64,000 nucleotides of DNA from Channallabes apus (GCA_030522415.1 CM060131.1:11365203-11429202), one strand, 5' to 3'; positions 46,359 through 57,564 are shown, numbered from the stretch's first letter. Notes: generated by a model from the sequence alone, not told the origin. Translations and numbers: made by a program.

Positions 46359-46560
46359 GTTCCCTTTCAAGGCTACACTCGATGCTGCGTGAAAACGCTA
46401 TGGGAAACATGTTGTCATGTCGGCGGTTGTAAAGCATGTGTGTACAAACACGCCAAATTTTGGCTTATATAACCTCGGTCAGGTGACGTCATCTGATTAG
46501 ACTCAGCTGCAGGTTATAAATACTGGTGAGCCGGCGATAACCTCAGATCATTTGTCTTCA
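46359..46560 (+). repeat. Left inverted terminal repeat of DIRS copy B
   Basis: Begins GTTCCCTTTCAAGGCTACAC and ends near CTCAGATCATTTGTCTTC. Its complement lies at 50866-51040. Confidence 0.92.
46484..46522 (+). promoter_or_regulatory. CRE plus TATA box in DIRS copy B left repeat
   Basis: TGACGTCA at 46484-46491 and TATAAATA at 46515-46522, the same order and 23-base gap as copy A. An identical CRE is at 50927-50934 in the right repeat. Confidence 0.6.
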
Positions 46561-46647
46561 CGACATTGTGAATGCAATGTGTGCAAGCACAAAAAAAAAC
46601 ATTTAAAACAAAGAGATCTAAAAAAAAAAAAAAAACTTACTGAGATA

Positions 46648-46861
46648 ATGGCAGAGTTTAGTGCTATGTGTCCGTGTGGGAACTATCCCTCCAAAGGCGA
46701 CACACACTCTTTGTTTTGATTGTTTGGGTGAGAGCCACGCTCTCGATGGATTTAAAGGAGAGTGTGAGCATTGTGATAATCTCCCGGTAAAAATGCTCCG
46801 CACACCTCGCGTTCGTCAGGGAACCACACGCTGCGCTGCACTCCTGGGGATCTCAGGTTGA
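46648..46861 (+). pseudogene. DIRS copy B gag-like N-terminal cysteine region
   Basis: From an ATG at 46648 the reading starts MAEFSAMCPCGNYPSKGDTH. After a frame change near 46715 it continues LCFDCLGESHALDGFKGECE and then HCDNL. The spacing of paired Cys (CPC, CFDC, CEHC) recalls the putative zinc-binding N-terminus of fish DIRS gag-like proteins. The ORF then ends at 46859-46861. The function in the family is assumed to be nucleic-acid binding or particle assembly; that is inference. Copy A lacks it altogether. Confidence 0.7.
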
Positions 46862-47217
46862 TCTGGCCGAGGCACGAGAGACGGAGCCTCTCCTTTCTCT
46901 CGCCTCCTCCCCCGATCACGTAGTCTCTCCCTCCACTTCACGAGCGCACTCCAGTGCTTCTCGTGAGTCGATGGAAGAGACCCCTTCCCTTGCTTCCGTA
47001 GAAATGGCAGCAGCCACCTCAGAACGACCCTCTAGAGATGACAGAGAGTATGAAGGGTTGCTGGAAGTCATAACGCGTGCAGTCGAACGGCTTCACATTG
47101 ACTGGTGACAGGAGCAAGCTCACCCCACACATTCAAAATTAGACGACAGATTTCTGTCAAGTGGCCAGGAGAGGGCGCCAAAACGCCGCTCTCTCCCATT
47201 TTTTGATGATCTCACTA

Positions 47218-47990
47218 TCCCGTTCATGGGATAAACCTTTTTCATCCCGTGTTTTTGTACCACCAACCTCGTTCTTTTCCAACATCGTTGATGCTAAGAC
47301 ACAAGGCTATGTGGTGATGCCCCAGGTTGAGGAGACGCTAGCTAGCTATCTCACTCCTGGAACATCATCATCATTGAAGAAGCCAACCCTCCCCTCCAAG
47401 CCGTGTAGAATTTCTTCTAACCTGGTAGGGAAGGCGTTTCAAGCAGCAGGCCAGGCTGACGCTTCCTTGCACACCATGGCGGTTTTGCAAGCGTACCAGG
47501 CTGATCTGCTGAATGATTTGAGCACGAGCGGCACCGTGGATCAAGAAGCATTGACAGAGTTACACCGGGCTGTCCCTGCGTGCGACTAAACAAACAGCCC
47601 GTGCTATCGGCCATTCTATGGCATCCCTGGTGTGTGCAGAAAGACATTTATGGCATAATCTGACGGGCATCAAGGATAAGGATCGATCATTCCTCCTTGA
47701 TGTCCCTGTCTCACCATCAGGCTTATTCCGTTGCCACCAGGTTTCGAGATGCCAATGTCTATGAACAGGCTTTTGGGAAATTTCTCCCTCGCCGTGCTCA
47801 GGAGCCGAGGCCATCGGCCACCCAGCCTCAACGAAAGCTGAGTCTCGCAGAAAGGCGAGAGGCGCAGAAGGAGAGCGTCAGTAACCGCGCACCCCCCTGT
47901 AAGGACTGGGGTACGGCTCGCCGCCCCTCACAGATCGCCTCTAAAAGCTCAGACCGCCGCGCCATCTTCTTCTCTAAGAAGAGGCCCTGA
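47218..47990 (+). pseudogene. DIRS copy B gag-like core, frameshifted
   Basis: Three overlapping frames read one continuous protein: (1) 47218-47589 with SSRVFVPPTSFFSNIVDAKT, MPQVEETLASYL, SSLKKPTLPSKPCRI and LHTMAVLQAYQADLLNDL; (2) from about 47571, RATKQTARAIGHSMASL, the AERHLWHNLTGIKDKD block and SPSGLF; (3) 47720-47990 with FRDANVYEQAFGKFLPRR and a basic, Ser/Pro-rich C-terminus ending KKRP. I recognise this run as the core of the gag-like protein of fish DIRS elements. Two frame changes (near 47580 and 47730) inactivate it. The ATG at 47161 is 5' of the conserved start. Confidence 0.85.
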
Positions 47991-48480
47991 AGGCTTACGC
48001 CAGGGTTATGGGGTGACCCCCCGGGGGAGAGCACGTAATTTTCTTCTTTAAGAACATGCCCTCCCCCCGGGCAAACCACGGGACCGATGTTTAGTTCCGC
48101 CGCCTTTGGTGTTTCGGATGACACCGGTCCCCAACGACATGTTAGCTCTTCGGTTAAATTCCTGCTGTATTCCAGGATGCCGAACAGCTAACAAGAACCC
48201 CAACCAACCGACTCCCCCCTACCCCCCCCCCCCCCCCCCGCATCACATCACTCTCCGTGTTTCAGAATGGCGTGGTCTCCACTTCCATGAAACCGGAAAG
48301 TGCGCATCTCCTGACAGAGGCTGCTGGAGGAACCGGGCCATAGAACATGTTCCCCTACCAGATAGTGAGTCAGGTATTGCTTAGTTCCTATAGGAACAGT
48401 GGGGCTGCGTCCAATTTTTAGATTTTGTGGTTTTTACCACCATCTAAAATAAATAAATACAGTTTCAAAATTGACTGTCA

Positions 48481-48846
48481 AAGTGATTGCTCTCAAATCC
48501 TACCAAGCGATTGATTTGTGACAATCGATTGAAGGACGCTTACTTTCATATTGCCACAACACAGGGAAGGACCTGATGTTCACTTCGGGGGCGAAGCTTA
48601 CCAGTATCAGATCCTTCCATTTTGTCTAGCTCTCTACATGAATGTATTGAGTTACATATACGACTGGCTGGCCCAGTCTCAGTAGCTAGCCCTTCGACAT
48701 CAGCATGTCGTCCTAGCTCATCTTTGGTTCTAAGATTGAGACAAGGAAATCAAGCTAGACCAGCAAAGGTTCTCATGGCAGCTGTATCCACAGTGACACC
48801 TTTGGGCCGTCTGCACATGGGAGCACTCCAGATGTGGCTAAGATAG
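48481..48846 (+). pseudogene. DIRS copy B reverse transcriptase fragments
   Basis: Pieces of the polymerase domain remain in different frames: the KDAYFH motif-A region (48533-48560), damaged after it by a 7-base loss seen against copy A; a YxDD-like box read as SYIYDWLAQS (about 48651-48684), in which the first Asp of the expected DD pair is Tyr; and the thumb-connection segment MAAVSTVTPLGRLHMGALQM (about 48772-48831), read in another frame. The lesions before KDAYFH are the same as in copy A. Confidence 0.75.
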
Positions 48847-48989
48847 GGGATTTCAACCTAGGGCCAATCCCCAATAAGGGTTATGCGCCAGGTGCTTCGT
48901 ACCATCCCTACGTGGCTCAGACCCCGGTTTCTACTCTGGGTCCCACTCTAAGTTCATCTTGTCGTCAGAGATGCTAACGACAGACGTTT

Positions 48990-49135
48990 TCCTCACGGGC
49001 TAAGATGCGGTTTTGGATGACCATCCAGCCCCATGGAGCTGGAAAGGCTTTCATCTCGCGCGGCACATCAATTGCCTCGAAATTTCTGGCCCTAAAGCAC
49101 TTCCTCCAGCAATTGAGAGGCTACCATGTCCTTAC
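48990..49135 (+). pseudogene. DIRS copy B RNase H remnant
   Basis: Shows DAVLDDHPAPWSW and ARHINCLE, matching the copy A RNase H region. A stop replaces the Trp of the GWG turn, and the sequence leaves the frame after CLE. The third acidic block is missing. Confidence 0.72.
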
Positions 49136-49309
49136 GCGGCCCAGGTTACGTCTCTATTAATTTTTCCTGATAACTCTGCTCCTGGGAGTCTAAGTCAAGC
49201 TGGTCTTCCAGCCAGCGTAATTAAGAATATTCTAGGGCTCCCTCTCCTAGAAGAGCTTATGCCCTCAGAAATGAATGTATGTGAAAGATTCGTACTTACG
49301 AAGTGTTTC

Positions 49310-50625
49310 AGCCTATATAGCTTGAAAGCCTCTGTCCTCCGCCTGTTACAGCTTCGGAGAAGGAAAGACTTCACTTACAGTGTCCAGTATGTGCCCTTTG
49401 GGTGAGAGATGCTATTGCCCTCTCCTATGAGCCGCACAGTACTGCGTCGCCTCTAGGAAGCGGGGCTCATTCAACCAGGAGATCGCCTCATCTATTGCAC
49501 TAGAAAGAGGTATTCCCCTGCAGCAAGTGTGTGCGAAGCGGGTAGACTCAGTTCACTGCCGAAGTGTTTCAGTGCTGGAACTGCTGTTGCTGCTGCAAAA
49601 AAAAAAAAAAAAAAAAAAAAAACTGTGTCCTCGAGCTTGTGCCCTAGTACTCTCAGGACATACTTAACTGCATTCTCACTCAACTATCTTCCGATATTGT
49701 TTTTGAAACATCCTGTCCTCCACCTTTACAGCTTCGGAACAGAAGAGATTTCACTGACTATGTCCAGTACATGCTCTTCAGATTTACGTCCACCACATCA
49801 GCTGGTATATAGCGTAAACCAGAACAGCTTTTACATGTTGGGACCGCAACCTGCGTTGTCTCCACCACTATACTGGATGAGAGTGCTATTGCCCCCTCCT
49901 ATGAGACGCATGAGCTCACTTCACCTCCAGGAATCAGGGCTCATTCAACCAAGGGGATCGCCCCATATATTGCACTAGCAAGGGGTATCCCTCCTACAGC
50001 AAGTGTGTGCTAAGCAGGTTGACCCAGTCCTCTGCTGAATTGCTCCAGTGCTGGAGTTTCTCCAAGAGAATTGTCTTCAGGCTTGTGCCCTAGTACCCTC
50101 AGAACGTACGTGTTCGCTATTTCAGTCTGCCACGTTCTGATTGAAGCCACTAGAGTCAGCACCTGACAGGCCTCTGACCCTTAGGATGGTTTTTCTTATG
50201 GCCATTTCCTCTCTCAAGAGGATCGGAGGTCTGCGTACTTATCAGTCTCCCCATCTTGCCTGGACCTGCCCCTGGGCAGTCAAGGCAATTCTGCATCCTC
50301 ACCTACTGTGCCCAGTATGTGCTCTTCAGACCTACGTCCACCGAACCAGCCAGTGGCGAAAGTCAGGGAAACTTTCTGTATGCTATGGAGGCCGCAACCG
50401 CCACTGCACATACCTTGTCACTGAATGAGAGATGCTACTGCCCTCTCCTATGAGGCGCATGAGCTCACTTCGCCTCTAGGAGTCAGGGCCCATTCAACCA
50501 GAGGGGTCACCTCATCTATTGCTCCTGCAAGAGGTACTCCCCTGCAGCAAGTGTATGATGCGGCAAGTTTTACCTCCCCGCACACATTTGTAAAATTTAT
50601 AGTCTGGATGTCCACGTAGCTCCCA
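49310..50625 (+). pseudogene. DIRS copy B tyrosine recombinase, partly repeated
   Basis: The final unit (about 50130-50625) is the most complete. LQTYVHRTSQWRKSGKLSVC (about 50322-50381) is the segment before the catalytic domain's second half. After a frame change come the H-x-x-R block RAHSTRG (about 50488-50508) and SFTSPHTFVKF (about 50570-50600). The nucleophilic Tyr would fall in the next codons in another frame (TATAGTCTGGATGTCC, 50599-50614). Two shorter duplicates of the terminal half lie upstream (around 49330-49500 and 49725-49990). Recombinases of this family cut and rejoin DNA through a covalent Tyr link; this gene cannot do so as it stands. Confidence 0.82.
49440..50540 (+). repeat. 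Repeated recombinase units in DIRS copy B (about three)
   Basis: The CACTTCGCCTCTAGGA-like marker recurs at about 49446, 49921 and 50468, with spacings near 475 and 550. The units share blocks with those of copy A but include extra sequence (poly-A at 49597-49622 and an unrelated-looking segment at about 49810-49860). Confidence 0.8.
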
Positions 50626-50716
50626 GACATAGTTCTGAGACTCCTCGGCCTTGTGCACACATGGTACACAACCTTGGGGTCCAGACACTTGCAGTGCGGC
50701 TGCGTTGGAATTCTCG

Positions 50717-50822
50717 TTCCCATAGCGTTTTCACGCAGCATCGAGTGTAGCCTTGAAAGGGAACGTCTCGGGTTACTTTGTTGTAACCCTGTTCCCTGAA
50801 AGGTGGGAACGAGATGCTGCGT
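50717..50822 (+). repeat. Internal complementary region of DIRS copy B
   Basis: The left part is the complement of the element's left tip, ending at AAC 50762-50764. The right part (CGGGTTACTTTGTTGTAACC, then GGTGGGAACGAGATGCTGC) is the complement of the right tip. Confidence 0.88.
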
Positions 50823-50865
50823 CCGAATGCCGCACTGCCATGTGAACGGACGTCCGTTCAGACAA

Positions 50866-51085
50866 ATTAATCTGAGGTTGTCGCCGGCTCACCAGTATTT
50901 ATAACCTGCAGCTGAGTCTAATCAGATGACGTCATCTGACCGAGGTTATATAAGCCAAAATTTGGCGTATTTGTACACACATGCTTCACAACCGCCGACA
51001 TGACAACATGTTTCCCATAGCGTTTTCACGCAGCATCTTGTTCCCGCCTTTCAGGGAACAGGGTTACAGCAAAGTAACCTGAGAC
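50866..51085 (-). repeat. Right inverted terminal repeat of DIRS copy B
   Basis: Complement of the left repeat plus an extra tip (TTCCCGCCTTTCAGGGAAC..). It contains TGACGTCA at 50927-50934. Confidence 0.92.
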
Positions 51086-51306
51086 GTTTTCATGATACGT
51101 GGTACTGACAAACAGCCTGCATCCTTTGATAGAAGTAGGTGTGGCGAATTGCACGACACTAGCAGTTCACTCAGGTATTGCAGCGTGAGACCATTTAATG
51201 CTCTATATGTAAAAAGTAGTATTTTAAAATGGATGCAAAATTTCACTGGGAGCCAATGCAGTGTGGATAAGATAGGACTCGTATCTTCTGGTTCTAGTAA
51301 GGACTC
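51086..51306. mobile_element. Dispersed fish repeat, right part
   Basis: TTTCATGATACGTGGTACTG, GACAAACAGCCTGCATCCTT, TGAGACCATTTAATGCTC and CACTGGGAGCCAATGCAGTG belong, from memory, to the same repeat as 45770-46358. It breaks off at the Tc1 fragment. Confidence 0.55.
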
Positions 51307-51339
51307 TCACTAGCACACCACCAAGAAGGACGAACCTCA

Positions 51340-52125
51340 TCCAACAGGAGTACCTGTGGACGTTAGAGAAAGCTGTCTGAAAGGGATGTCCGGGTGCTAA
51401 CCCGGATTGTAACCAAAAAACATAAAATCACAGCTGCCCAACTCACTGCAGAATTAAATGTGCACCTCAAGTCTCCTGTTCCCACCAAAACTGTTCATCG
51501 GGAGCTCCTCAGGGTCAATGTACATGGCCGGGCTGCTATAGCCAAACCTTAATTTGTGCCAATGCCAAACGTCAGTTTCAATGGTGCCAGCAGCGACAAT
51601 CTTGGACTGTGGACAATGTGAAACATGTGTTGCTTTCTGATGGGTCCACCTTCACTTCCCACATCCTGGAGAATTATGGTGTGAAGACGCCCCAAAGAAG
51701 CGTTGCATGCTCAGAGTGAAGCATGGGGGTGGATCAGTGATGGTTTGGGCTGCAATATCATGGAATTCGCTAGGCCCAATACTTGTGCTAGATGGGCACA
51801 TCACTGCCAAGGACTACTGACCCATTCTTGAGGGCCATGTGCACCCAATGGTTCAACCATTGTATCCTGAAGGCGTTGCGACGTATCAGGATGATAATGC
51901 ACCAATACACACAGCAAGACTGGTGACAGAATGGTTTGATGAAAGTGAAGTTGAACATATCCCATGGCCTGCACAGTCACCAGATCTAAATATTATTGAG
52001 CCACTTTGTTTTGGAGGTGCGAGTCAGGAAACGTTTTGCTCCACCAGCATCACGTACGTAGTGACCTAGCCACTATTCTGCAAGATGAATGGCTCAAAAT
52101 CCCTTTGGCCACTTAAGATTGCACT
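51340..52125 (+). mobile_element. Tc1-like transposon fragment without visible arms
   Basis: Consists of most of a Tc1 transposase gene read on the plus strand. No inverted arms with TA flanks are seen: the left side abuts the dispersed repeat and the right side runs into a (CA)n tract. Confidence 0.8.
51360..52120 (+). pseudogene. Tc1-like transposase, several frameshifts
   Basis: Segments in changing frames spell a Tc1 transposase: the helix-turn-helix region (TAAQLTAELNVHLKSPVPTK, from about 51429), the RVNVHGRAAIAKP linker, an HVLLSDGSTFTS-like first catalytic Asp block (about 51624-51660), CMLRVKHGGGSVMVWAAI (about 51707-51760), the second Asp block YQDDNAPIHTARLVTEWF (51887-51940), and WPAQSPDLNIIEPL (51965-52006) with the catalytic Glu. 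The first Asp appears as DGS instead of DES, possibly a substitution. It lacks a usable start and is dead. Confidence 0.88.
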
Positions 52126-52140
52126 GATAAACATACCTGT

Positions 52141-52172
<32 letters not shown>

Positions 52173-53359
52173 ACACACACACTCAGATAAACTCTAATCA
52201 CCTCAATAACACTGGGGCTGAACTGATAAACACAAACACACTGATCAACAACAACCATCTAACATCAACCTGAAATTGCTCGTTTGCAAATTATGTTATT
52301 TGCACAAAAAAATATCTCTGCTGCTATCCACAAGGAAATATTTGTTTCTCATTCCACAACCTCAACTCATTACTACAGAGTGATGAAACGTATTATGTTG
52401 TCATGTTGCCGCTCTTTGTTGTTTGCACATTTGCATATGCATGTTATGTTTTTTTCTTCTAATAGAACTTCTGTTTACAATGTTAATCTGTTTTGTTTCA
52501 GCTAGTCAGCTAATCTGTTCTTAGTTATTTAGCTAGTTATTTTTTGGTTAATTTATGTTGTAAATGTATGTTGTATGTAGCACCTTGGTCCTGGAGGAGC
52601 GTTGTTTCATTTCATCCTGTACTGAACTGTATATGTTTGAAATGACAATAAAATCCTACTTGACTGCTTGACTTGACTAAGAACATGTGATGGATTTTTT
52701 AAGTCTAAAGAAGCATAGCTTACCTATATGTCAGACCATTTTAAATAAATGTTTTGTTAATTAAATTGTGGGACACATTTTCACTGGTTTAAGTTCTTAC
52801 TTTTCAAAGTACAGTATAAATGCAGTACATGGAATCATTCTGCATGCTGGAAATTCAGGATAAGCATTTTCTGTAGTTGTATAAGCAACTCAGTACAATG
52901 AATAAAAATGACATTAAGATGTTGGCCAGAGTAACATACTAACAGCTATTTCTTTTGGAGGGGGAGACCCTCATTCACATCTTTTATTTTATTTGTTTGT
53001 TTACTCATTTTACGTATTTATTTAAGGGCTCTGAAAATTGATAAATTATTTATATATATATTTAATAATAAACAACCTGGATAAAAAAAAAAAAAAAAAC
53101 ACAATAGGACTCAATATTTCTTCCAAATTCACGAGGGACAGATTGATTCAGAAATGATGTTTGTGTGCCCTCTAGTGTTAAAAGTAATTGGACGCAATAT
53201 AAATACTCCTCACCAAGCTGGGTATGAAATAATCAAGACATTGGAATTACAAGATTCAGTGCTAAAACACTGTGACTTTAAGATATCAATGTGTATACAT
53301 AAAAACATTTTAATAAATTTAAAACATGTATATTTTTAACCTAAATCCATTATGCTCAG
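52126..53359. other. (CA)n tract and anonymous AT-rich DNA
   Basis: A (CA)n tract lies at 52140-52182. AATAAA near 52651 follows a CTTGGTCCTGGAGGAGCG stretch that may be the 3' end of an old retroelement, but I cannot assign it. A poly-A run lies at 53083-53099. No supported gene. Confidence 0.5.
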
Positions 53360-53507
53360 ACTTTGGACTGTGGGAGGAAACCGGAGTACCAGGAGGAAAC
53401 CCACCAAGCATGGAAAAAACATCCAAAATCCATGCACACAGAGACAGGAGACGAGCCTGGCCAGGAATCAAACCCGGACTATGCAAAGATGTTTCACAGT
53501 ACTGGTA
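53360..53507 (-). mobile_element. Partial Mermaid-type SINE (head half)
   Basis: TTTGGACTGTGGGAGGAAAC, CCAGGAGGAAACCCACCAAG and the diverged head GAATCAAACCCGGACTATGC. The tail half is missing. Confidence 0.82.
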
Positions 53508-54045
53508 GTATTCCAGAGTAGTAAATATTAATAAAGAAAATAATAAAGAGTTCTCACATAAATAAACAATTAAGAATGCAAACTTGTCAGTGTATGAAAA
53601 ATATAAATAAGCAACTGCGTAACTTTTGGCAAAACTATTGGACTAGGGAACACCCAGACATACCAGCAGAGGGAAGCACAGACCTCCATCAAGCAATAGT
53701 GTGGTTCTACAATGAGACCAACATCACCCATTATTCAACTCAATGATTACCACAACTCATTGCACTTGAATACTGTCTAAGCACATGTATAAAACACCAG
53801 CTTCTGAGTCTTCTGATTAGACAGTGTTGCCATATATTCTTGTTTATGAGCTCGCAGATGTATTTAAAAAGATATGGATCTAATAAAACTAATTTTGATC
53901 AAAAGCATTTGTTGGACTGTGTAACAGATGTTGCACATCACACTTGTCTATGTTCAAGGTTCAACATAACTTTTTTATTATCTTGGGGGTGAGGGGGGGT
54001 GCACAACTTCTTTCACATTGAGCAGCAACATAAACACAGCAAATG
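53508..54045. other. Anonymous AT-rich DNA
   Basis: No gene recognised. Confidence 0.5.
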
Positions 54046-54047
54046 TA

Positions 54048-55181
54048 CACCGTGTTCAAAACTATTATGCAAATTGAATGTAAGTGCCATAAACATTAAA
54101 TGTTTAGTTTTTAAATTAAACTCATGGATGGTGTTGTGTCTCAGGGCTCTTTGGATCACTGAAATGAATCTCAGACACCTGTGATAATTAGTTTGCCAGA
54201 TAAGTCCAATTAAGGAAAGTACTGAAGAAGGTTGTTCCACATTATTAAGCAGGCCACAGGTTTCAAGCAATATGGGAAAGAAAAAGGATCTCTCTGCTGC
54301 TGAAAAGCATCAAATATTGCAATGACTTGGACAAGGTATAAAAACATTAGATATTTCATGAAAACTTAAGCGTGATCATCGTACTGTGAAGACATTTGTG
54401 GCTGATTCAGAGCGTAGACAGGTTCGTGCAGATAAAGGCAGAATGAAGAAGGTTTCTGCAAGACAAATTCATCAGATTAAGAGAGCAGCTGCTGAAATGC
54501 CATTACAAAGCAGCAAACAGGTATTTGAAGCTGCTGGTGCCTCTGGAGTCCCGCGAACCTCAAGGTGTAGGACCCTTTAAAGGCTTGCAGTTGTGCATAA
54601 ACCTACTGTACTATTCGGCCACCCCTAATCAATTATCACAAACAGAAACGGTTGCAGTGGGCCCAGGCATACATGAAGACAAGTTTTTAAACAGTCTTGT
54701 TTACTGATGAGTGTAGTGCAACCCTGGATGGTCCAGATGAATGGAGTAGTGGATGGTTGGTGGGTGGCCACCATGTCCCAACAAGGCTGAGACGTCAACA
54801 AGGAGGTGCCGGAGTCATGTTTTGGGCCAGAATCATGGGGAGAGAGCTGGTAGGCCTCTTTAGGGTCCCTGAAGGTGTGAAAATGACCTCTGCAAAGTAT
54901 ATTGACTGACCACTTTCTTCCATGGTACAAAAAGAAGAACCGTGCCTTCCATAACAAAATCATCTTCATGCACGACAATGCACCGTCTCATGCTGCAAAG
55001 AATACCTCTGTGTCATTGGCTGCTATGGGCATAAAAGATGAGAAACTCATGGTGTGGCCTCCATCCTCCCCGAATATACCATAATAGTTGATGACTTGAA
55101 AATTATACTGACTGTCATTTGCATTGACTAATTATGAAATCAGGGAAATATATAATTTGTGTAATAATTTGGAACATGGTG
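54048..55181 (+). mobile_element. Tc1-like transposon, about 1.1 kb, both ends visible
   Basis: Left tip CACCGTGTTCAAAACTATT after TA (54046-54047) and right tip AATAATTTGGAACATGGTG before TA (55182-55183) are imperfect inverted counterparts. The transposase gene starts at an ATG at 54271 on the plus strand. The element is shorter than an intact one because of losses near its 3' end. Confidence 0.88.
54271..55090 (+). pseudogene. Tc1-like transposase with stops and frameshifts
   Basis: Starts MGKKKDLSAAEKHQILQ and soon meets a stop (54322-54324). Further pieces include RKLKRDHRTVKTFV-like DNA-binding residues, then KVSARQIHQIKRAAAEMPLQ (54452-54511) and a LFTDE first-Asp block (about 54699-54713, read in another frame). 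After these come GPDEWSSGWLVGG, GAGVMFWARIMGRELVG, FMHDNAPSHAAKNTS (second Asp, 54966-55010) and WPPSSPNIP (to 55081). The sequence expected to hold the third acidic residue (after SPNIP) is a stop, so the catalytic triad is incomplete. Confidence 0.85.
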
Positions 55182-55183
55182 TA

Positions 55184-57564
55184 TATGAACACACTATATA
55201 AGTACAACATCATTAATTAAGCTATTAGCAGCCAGAACACTTTTTAAATCGATTTGTTCTGTATCATGGCAGGATTTTTTTATTGGGCTTTCTTCAAGGT
55301 TCTGACCTTATACAAGTCATGAAAGTCATTCAAAGATGTATCAGGAAACCTTTTCCTGACACACACCTTTACCTTCTTCCCGGTGTCTAAATATTTTCAT
55401 CATTGTTATTTATTTTTTGCCAAAATCAAAAATACCTAGAAAAAGAATTTGTACAATTTCCTCTATTATAATGGAGGCCAAAGTTCAGTAAAGGGATGTT
55501 TAAAACACAGCTGCTCTTGTGTATTTACTTATTTTAATCCAAATGATCAACATAGGAAAAGTTACTTCAATTACAATTTTTCTCCTCTCTTTTGAGGTTA
55601 ATGACAAAAAGGTTATTCTGGTATCCAGAAAGCCCAAAGAACAAACACTCTGACTCTCTGCCGTGGGCACAAACAGGCAGGCATAGGCGCAGAGGGGTGT
55701 TTTCCACAAAAGAGTCTTTAATATAATAATTACTTAAAACAAGCACAATGAAGAGACCAAATCAAAACGAACAAACAAACTATAACAAGGCATAGTGTGA
55801 AACACATGTGATATGGCGAAACACCGGCGCTATGACGGCACATACAAGACGTAGGCTCTAGGGTGGAACACAAGCTCTAAGACATTACATACAGGACACA
55901 GGATGAATACAGGCTCTAATACCTGTTACACAGATTAAGCCATATGGCGAAACATACAGTAGGCTTAAGGACGAATACTGGCTCTAATACCTGTTACACT
56001 GATTATAAGCCCTATGGCGATACATGACTGTGATTACAAACCAACAATGCTGGACCCAGTTTCCCAGACTAACCAGCTATGTACAGTATATACGATTTAA
56101 TGACCTCCCGCATCACCTGACCAAGGTGCCTTCTGGGAAACTGAGTCTGCAAACCAAAAATTACAAACAAAACAGTGACCTCTAGTAGAGATCCCTTACA
56201 ACCATATGAATAAGTATGTTTACTTTTTTTTATGTCAAGTGCCTGCCATACAAGACCCTGAGTAAACTGTTACTATAGAAACAATAATGTATTAATAAAA
56301 GCACAGACTTCCCAATAGTTGATATAAAAATACAGCTAACATGACAAATTAAATAATAGCACTATCATTTCTATTAACTACAGCAAAGTCTGATCAGAGG
56401 CATAGAGCCACACTTGATGTTTAATTAACCTTTATCACTGTGATCTGACAGTGGGAGAAGGGAAAGAAAGGAAAGGGCCACTTTCCATCCATCAAACATA
56501 CTACTACAGATAACACTGGAACACACACACAAGGGTTTGCTTTCACTTGGGTGAAAGACTTTGATGGAAATGTTCTTATCTCTCCAGAGAGGTTGATGAA
56601 ATCTATTGTCTTCATGGGCTTGGTATGCTCGACTTTGCAGCACAAATGACCGAGGGTGTACACCAATTCACAGTGGAGGTGTTTGAGGCTTGCTTCTTTC
56701 TTTTTTTAGTTAGTAATGTTTCAGTCCACACCGACTCAGTAAAGCAAGCAGCATGCATCTGACAAAACACAGAGTGCACATACTGTAAAGCCTAAATGCC
56801 ATAGACATCAGCTCAAACAATGAAACAATGTGCATCTGAAGTAATTTTCTTGATTAACAAAATGAAAGATTTACTCTATTCCATAATACAAATTCATTTA
56901 CAACAGTTTTTTTTTTTTTTTTTTTAGATGTAGCATTCAGATTCAGATAGATATTTGAGTATTTCTTCTTACACCTTGTTTTGGTTTGCAATCATGTTTT
57001 AATTATAGGCACAAACATACTTCCACATAGTTGACTTAGAATCAAATGATATCACATTGTTCAATAATATATTTCTTAGGCTTCAATCTGAAACCACAGA
57101 GTGAAAAGAGGCAGACTGCATAATTTCTTATGACAGATGTACAGTACACTATAAAGAAACGACTGGCAAACATTTCAGCTGAACACAATGCCTGTTTGAT
57201 GCCCTTCATGGAGTGCTGCTTTTAGTAACCACAGATGTCCATCATCTGGCAGCTACACATATTAAGAGCTCAAAAACTCCTCTGTATTTGCCAGTTGTAG
57301 ATGAAATACAGAATTTTGGCACTGTGGAGCTGTTCCATTGGCTTGTCATGGGCCAACACTTTGATTCATGCATTATTATCTATTATTAATTATTATTATG
57401 GTCATACAGACTATTTTAAAGGTAAAATAAAGTTCAATATTTTTATCACGGCTTTATTGTTATAACACCTTATAGCAACAGTAACAGCAGGGCACAAATT
57501 TACAATACATTTTAAATTAATCATTACAGTAAATGATCAATTTGGTGTTGGTGTAATTTAGTGT
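55184..57564. other. Anonymous DNA with degenerate internal repeats
   Basis: No supported gene. Around 55800-56030 there are two diverged tandem copies of a roughly 60-70-base unit (TCTAATACCTGTTACAC, then CCATATGGCGAAACATA or CCCTATGGCGATACATG) with weaker copies before them. Poly-T at 56909-56927. The minus-strand open frames at 56421-56666 show nothing I recognise. Confidence 0.45.
55895..56032 (+). repeat. Degenerate tandem repeat, two clear units of about 65 bases
   Basis: GGATGAATACAGGCTCTAAT and GGACGAATACTGGCTCTAAT start the units at about 55900 and 55966. A TACAGTA lies in the first unit (about 55957). Confidence 0.75.

Larger units (their letters stand above)
46359..51085 (+). mobile_element. 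DIRS-type tyrosine-recombinase retrotransposon, copy B (with gag)
   Basis: This has the same architecture as copy A: inverted terminal repeats, internal complementary region near the right end, GTT at the left edge (46359-46361) and another after the right edge (51086-51088), and no target duplication. It keeps gag-like, reverse transcriptase, RNase H and tyrosine recombinase regions in that order. All are damaged by frameshifts, so it is not autonomous. Poly-A (about 49597-49622) and poly-C (about 48223-48239) tracts are local expansions. There is not one TACTGTA/TACAGTA in its 4.7 kb. Confidence 0.93.
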
